The notes under the pieces: model-generated
Told to the model about the DNA's origin: nothing
What the model saw: only the letters and a program-made list of their open reading frames with translations
Database searches by the model: none
DNA from: Acidobacteriota bacterium
GTDB taxonomy: Bacteria; Acidobacteriota; Terriglobia; Terriglobales; Acidobacteriaceae
NCBI GenBank assembly: GCA_021846065.1
Contig: JAJZCP010000067.1
Location: forward strand, 1 to 7,508
DNA: 7,508 nucleotides
Reading direction: 5' to 3'
Position numbers and translations under genes: made by a program
Shown here: positions 5,677 through 7,508 of the stretch, in pieces
Layout of the letters: every line of letters starts with the position of its first letter
Numbering within the stretch: position 1 is the stretch's first letter

Positions 5677-6939
5677 CTAGTGCGTATGGAGGGCAACCAG
5701 ATGCGTTTGCAGCGGGACGCCGCCGGCGATGGTGGTCTCCAGGACTGCTTCAAATGGGCGGACAGTGTGATGCGGGAACTTCGCAGCCTGGAATAACTGC
5801 TGCACCGATTGCGGCTGACTGACGAACTCCACCGCAGCCTGCGTCCCGAACGTCGTCAGTCCGCTGCAGGTCAAAATCCATTTCCCAGGCTCAACGCCGG
5901 GCAGCAGCGCGACGATTGCGTAATCCCGCGTCAGCGGATGCTCCGGCCGCGAGAATGCGTCGGGTTCTCCGGGATGCGGGTTGCGGTTGACGATCACCGA
6001 TTGATCCTTGATCGTTGCCAGCGCGAAGTCAGAGGTATCCGGCAGCACGCGCAGGGAAGGGTTCTCGGCGCGCGAGCCGATGAACACCAGATTCTTCATC
6101 CGCGCTTCGTCCCAGGTGACTAGCAGACTGCGCTTCAAGATGAATTGAGCATGATGTGCGTCAAAGAGCTGCGTCAGGTCATAGACCGCCGCGGCCTCGC
6201 CAATGCCCGTGTAGGTGTCCACCCGGTCTGGTGTGGTTTGCTCGCCGGCCGCTGCGTAGCGCAAACCCTGCTTCGAATTTCCGACAAACACAGCATTGCT
6301 GTAGATGATGAGGGGTGTATCACCGGTGAAAAACGGTGCCCACAGGGCTTCCAGGGCTTGATTTGCTTTGGGAACTGGAGCGGCCGCCGTGGCGCCGCGT
6401 GTTAAGCTCCTGCGTCCCAGGAAGAAGGCTGCGACGATGAGCGTCGCCAGCACGATCGCTCCAAGCCCCAGCAAACGCCAATCCGTCCGAGGTGGCGGGG
6501 GCGCCGCAATTGCCCGGATGGGTGCAGCGGCGGCAACACCGGTGGACTCGTTGCCGATTTCTGTCGCGGCTCCATGCGCGGGCCGGAAGATCGGCAGGTA
6601 ATGTCCCTTGGGGATTTCGACAATCAGCTCTTCCGCGCTGCCCTCTTGCGCAAAATACTCCGACAGCTTCTGGCGCAGAAGCCGGGCATTCGTTCGCACG
6701 ATGCTGTCTTCACTGCAGTTGTATCCCGGTGCGCGTCCAAAAACGTTGATGCCGACCTGCTGCTCCGTCGCATCCTCCGGAGCGTTCCGGATCGCACATT
6801 CCGTCACGTAGAGAAGAAAATCCCGGAGCCGGGCGGTCGAGCGAAAGCCGGAGCTGTGGACGATGCGCTGGACGAGCTGCCATCGCGAATCCTCCGATGC
6901 AAACGCCGGCTTTTCTGAAATTGCGGAAGGGCTCAACAT
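5677..6939 (-). CDS. Single-pass membrane protein with putative regulatory N-terminal domain, acidobacterial type
   Basis: 420 aa in three parts. Res 20-118 form a cytoplasmic alpha/beta domain with the pattern IVHSSGF..TARLRDFLLYV (26-45), TEQQVG..VFGR..GYN..EDSIVR (58-82), LLRQKLSEYF (87-96) and IVEIPKGHYLPIF (106-118). Similar N-termini recur in acidobacterial membrane proteins and before TPR or cyclase-like regions, and I take it as regulatory or DNA-binding by analogy. A linker rich in Ala and Pro leads to one transmembrane helix (about 154-175). Res 190-420 are then extracytoplasmic, with VFIGSRAENPSLRVL (275-289), PHPGEPDAF (311-319), DYAIVALLPG (329-338) and SGLTTFGTQAAVEFV (349-363). 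No catalytic site is evident. The layout suggests a sensor outside joined to an effector inside. It lies divergent to a TonB receptor gene, a possible target. The start at 6939 has AGG 6 nt upstream, a weak site. Confidence 0.85.
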   Translation of the reverse strand: MLSPSAISEKPAFASEDSRWQLVQRIVHSSGFRSTARLRDFLLYVTECAIRNAPEDATEQQVGINVFGRAPGYNCSEDSIVRTNARLLRQKLSEYFAQEGSAEELIVEIPKGHYLPIFRPAHGAATEIGNESTGVAAAAPIRAIAAPPPPRTDWRLLGLGAIVLATLIVAAFFLGRRSLTRGATAAAPVPKANQALEALWAPFFTGDTPLIIYSNAVFVGNSKQGLRYAAAGEQTTPDRVDTYTGIGEAAAVYDLTQLFDAHHAQFILKRSLLVTWDEARMKNLVFIGSRAENPSLRVLPDTSDFALATIKDQSVIVNRNPHPGEPDAFSRPEHPLTRDYAIVALLPGVEPGKWILTCSGLTTFGTQAAVEFVSQPQSVQQLFQAAKFPHHTVRPFEAVLETTIAGGVPLQTHLVALHTH

Positions 6940-6961
6940 TGGAAACCTGCGCCTTCAGGCC

Positions 6962-6991
6962 GTTATACACGTGTTACGTGACCGTGAACAA
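6962..6991 (-). promoter_or_regulatory. Candidate promoter of the membrane regulator with a palindromic spacer
   Basis: Read on the minus strand, TTGTTC (complement of 6986-6991) and TATAAC (complement of 6962-6967, 5 of 6 to the -10 consensus) are 18 bp apart. Transcription would begin around 6955, leaving a leader of about 15 nt before the ATG at 6939. The 8-bp palindrome ACACGTGT (6967-6974) overlaps the upstream edge of the -10, and a second ACGTG follows at 6976-6980. This suits an operator. The -35 match is poor, so confidence is modest. Confidence 0.4.
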
Positions 6992-7053
6992 CATTCCGCC
7001 CGGCCTCTTCCGCTTATAGAACTGCATCCGAAGGCATAACAACGGGCCTCGGC

Positions 7054-7071
7054 CGCGCCATGCGCGCTTTT
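7054..7071 (+). other. Small GC hairpin followed by TTTT
   Basis: CGCGC-CAT-GCGCG (7054-7066) followed by C and four T on the + strand resembles a minimal intrinsic terminator. It lies between divergent genes, so on the + strand it could only act on a message starting upstream of it, for instance a leader of the TonB receptor gene. The stem is 5 bp, which can arise by chance at this G+C content. Confidence 0.25.
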
Positions 7072-7092
7072 CGGCCATCTGCCCGTGATGAC

Positions 7093-7135
7093 GAAAAACA
7101 AAAGAGCAGAAGGACGCCCACTCGCCACCTTCTGC
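7093..7135 (-). terminator. Intrinsic-terminator-like hairpin on the minus strand in the divergent intergenic region
   Basis: GCAGAAGG (7106-7113) and CCTTCTGC (7128-7135) form a perfect 8-bp stem with a 14-nt loop. Read on the minus strand, the stem is followed at once by TCTTTTGTTTTTC, a T-rich tract. No annotated minus-strand gene ends here, so it would stop antisense transcription from the receptor side or an unannotated short RNA. In the + direction it may instead be a leader hairpin of the receptor gene, 57 nt before its start. The large loop lowers confidence. Confidence 0.42.
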
Positions 7136-7192
7136 AGGCGCATTGAACGCCCGGCGGTTGTTTCGAGCGGCAGCTGATTTGGAGGCAATATG

Positions 7193-7508
7193 ATGCGGCA
7201 TCTCTCGGCTCGGCCGAATTCCCTGAAATCCCTGACACTTTCCCCAGACAGCTCGCGAGACATGGACCATCGCGGCATTTTTGTATGGGCGCTCGCCGTG
7301 CTCTTGCTGCTGGGGTTTGCTGTCAGGCCTCCACAAGCCAGCGCTCAGGCTGTCTATGGGTCGGTCTACGGGACCGTTACGGATACCACTGGAGCGGTGA
7401 TTCCGGGCGCGAAGATCACCGTTACCGACATCAGCAAGAACGTCTCCGTCTCCGTTATGTCGAACTCCTCCGGCGACTACCGTGTGGATAAACTCATTCC
7501 TGACACGT
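7193..7508 (+). CDS. TonB-dependent receptor, Oar-like, N-terminal part (runs off the window)
   Basis: Partial gene with 105 complete codons in view and no stop before the window end. After a 24-residue polar lead comes a signal peptide core, FVWALAVLLLLGFAV (res 30-44), with probable cleavage after ASA or AQA (about 51-53). A carboxypeptidase-regulatory-like domain then begins: VYGTVTDTTGAVIPGAKITV (56 onward), followed by SNSSGDYRVDKLIPDT. In Acidobacteria this domain normally precedes an outer-membrane TonB-dependent beta-barrel of about 1000 residues or more, used for energised uptake of large substrates. GGAGG (7181-7185) lies 7 nt before ATG 7193, and the adjacent in-frame ATG 7190 is also possible. 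An in-frame ATG at 7262, just before the hydrophobic core, would give a more normal signal peptide but has no good ribosome site. Substrate is unknown. It is divergent from the membrane regulator. Confidence 0.85.
   Translation, partial: MRHLSARPNSLKSLTLSPDSSRDMDHRGIFVWALAVLLLLGFAVRPPQASAQAVYGSVYGTVTDTTGAVIPGAKITVTDISKNVSVSVMSNSSGDYRVDKLIPDT

Overview
The window looks like a chromosomal segment from an acidobacterium of the Terriglobia/Acidobacteriaceae type. This is an inference from gene content: a CRTAC1 (FG-GAP + ASPIC/UnbV) protein beside an exported TPR protein, a single-pass membrane protein with the acidobacterial 'VFGR..GYN..EDSIVR' N-terminal domain, and the start of an Oar-like TonB-dependent receptor with a carboxypeptidase-regulatory-like domain. 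Most genes are around 60% G+C or higher in the lines I hand-counted. There are no rRNA, tRNA, CRISPR or transposase genes.

Layout. Positions 1-154 are a leader with a perfect 11-bp inverted repeat. A + strand block follows: a YrdC/Sua5 threonylcarbamoyl-AMP synthase (155-796, TTG start), a YdcF/DUF218 membrane protein (860-1453) and a small secreted protein of unknown function (1512-2054). Next is an A+T-richer island (2070-2764, about 47-48% G+C) carrying one unknown membrane-anchored protein (2154-2750). Beyond it, on the minus strand, is a 591-aa exported CRTAC1 beta-propeller (2775-4550). Divergent from that is an exported TPR protein (4607-5659). Converging on it with a 17-bp gap is a minus-strand membrane protein with a putative regulatory N-terminal domain (5677-6939). 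After a roughly 250-bp divergent intergenic region, a TonB-dependent receptor begins (7193) and runs off the window.

Most notable observation. The A+T-rich island is bracketed by two perfect 19-bp direct repeats (2051-2069 and 2765-2783). Each repeat contains the stop codon of the flanking host gene. Removing the island plus one repeat rebuilds a compact convergent gene pair whose two Lys-TAG ends form one perfect palindrome (AAGTAGC-CGCC-GCTACTT). This reads as a scarless one-gene cassette inserted at a stop-codon/terminator hairpin with a 19-bp duplication and no recombinase of its own. Imperfect inverted repeats near the two ends add modest support.

How the genes may work together. The CRTAC1/TPR divergent pair and the regulator/TonB receptor divergent pair are the two functional neighbourhoods, both concerned with the cell envelope. 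The first three genes are a loose co-directional set and may be only partly co-transcribed.
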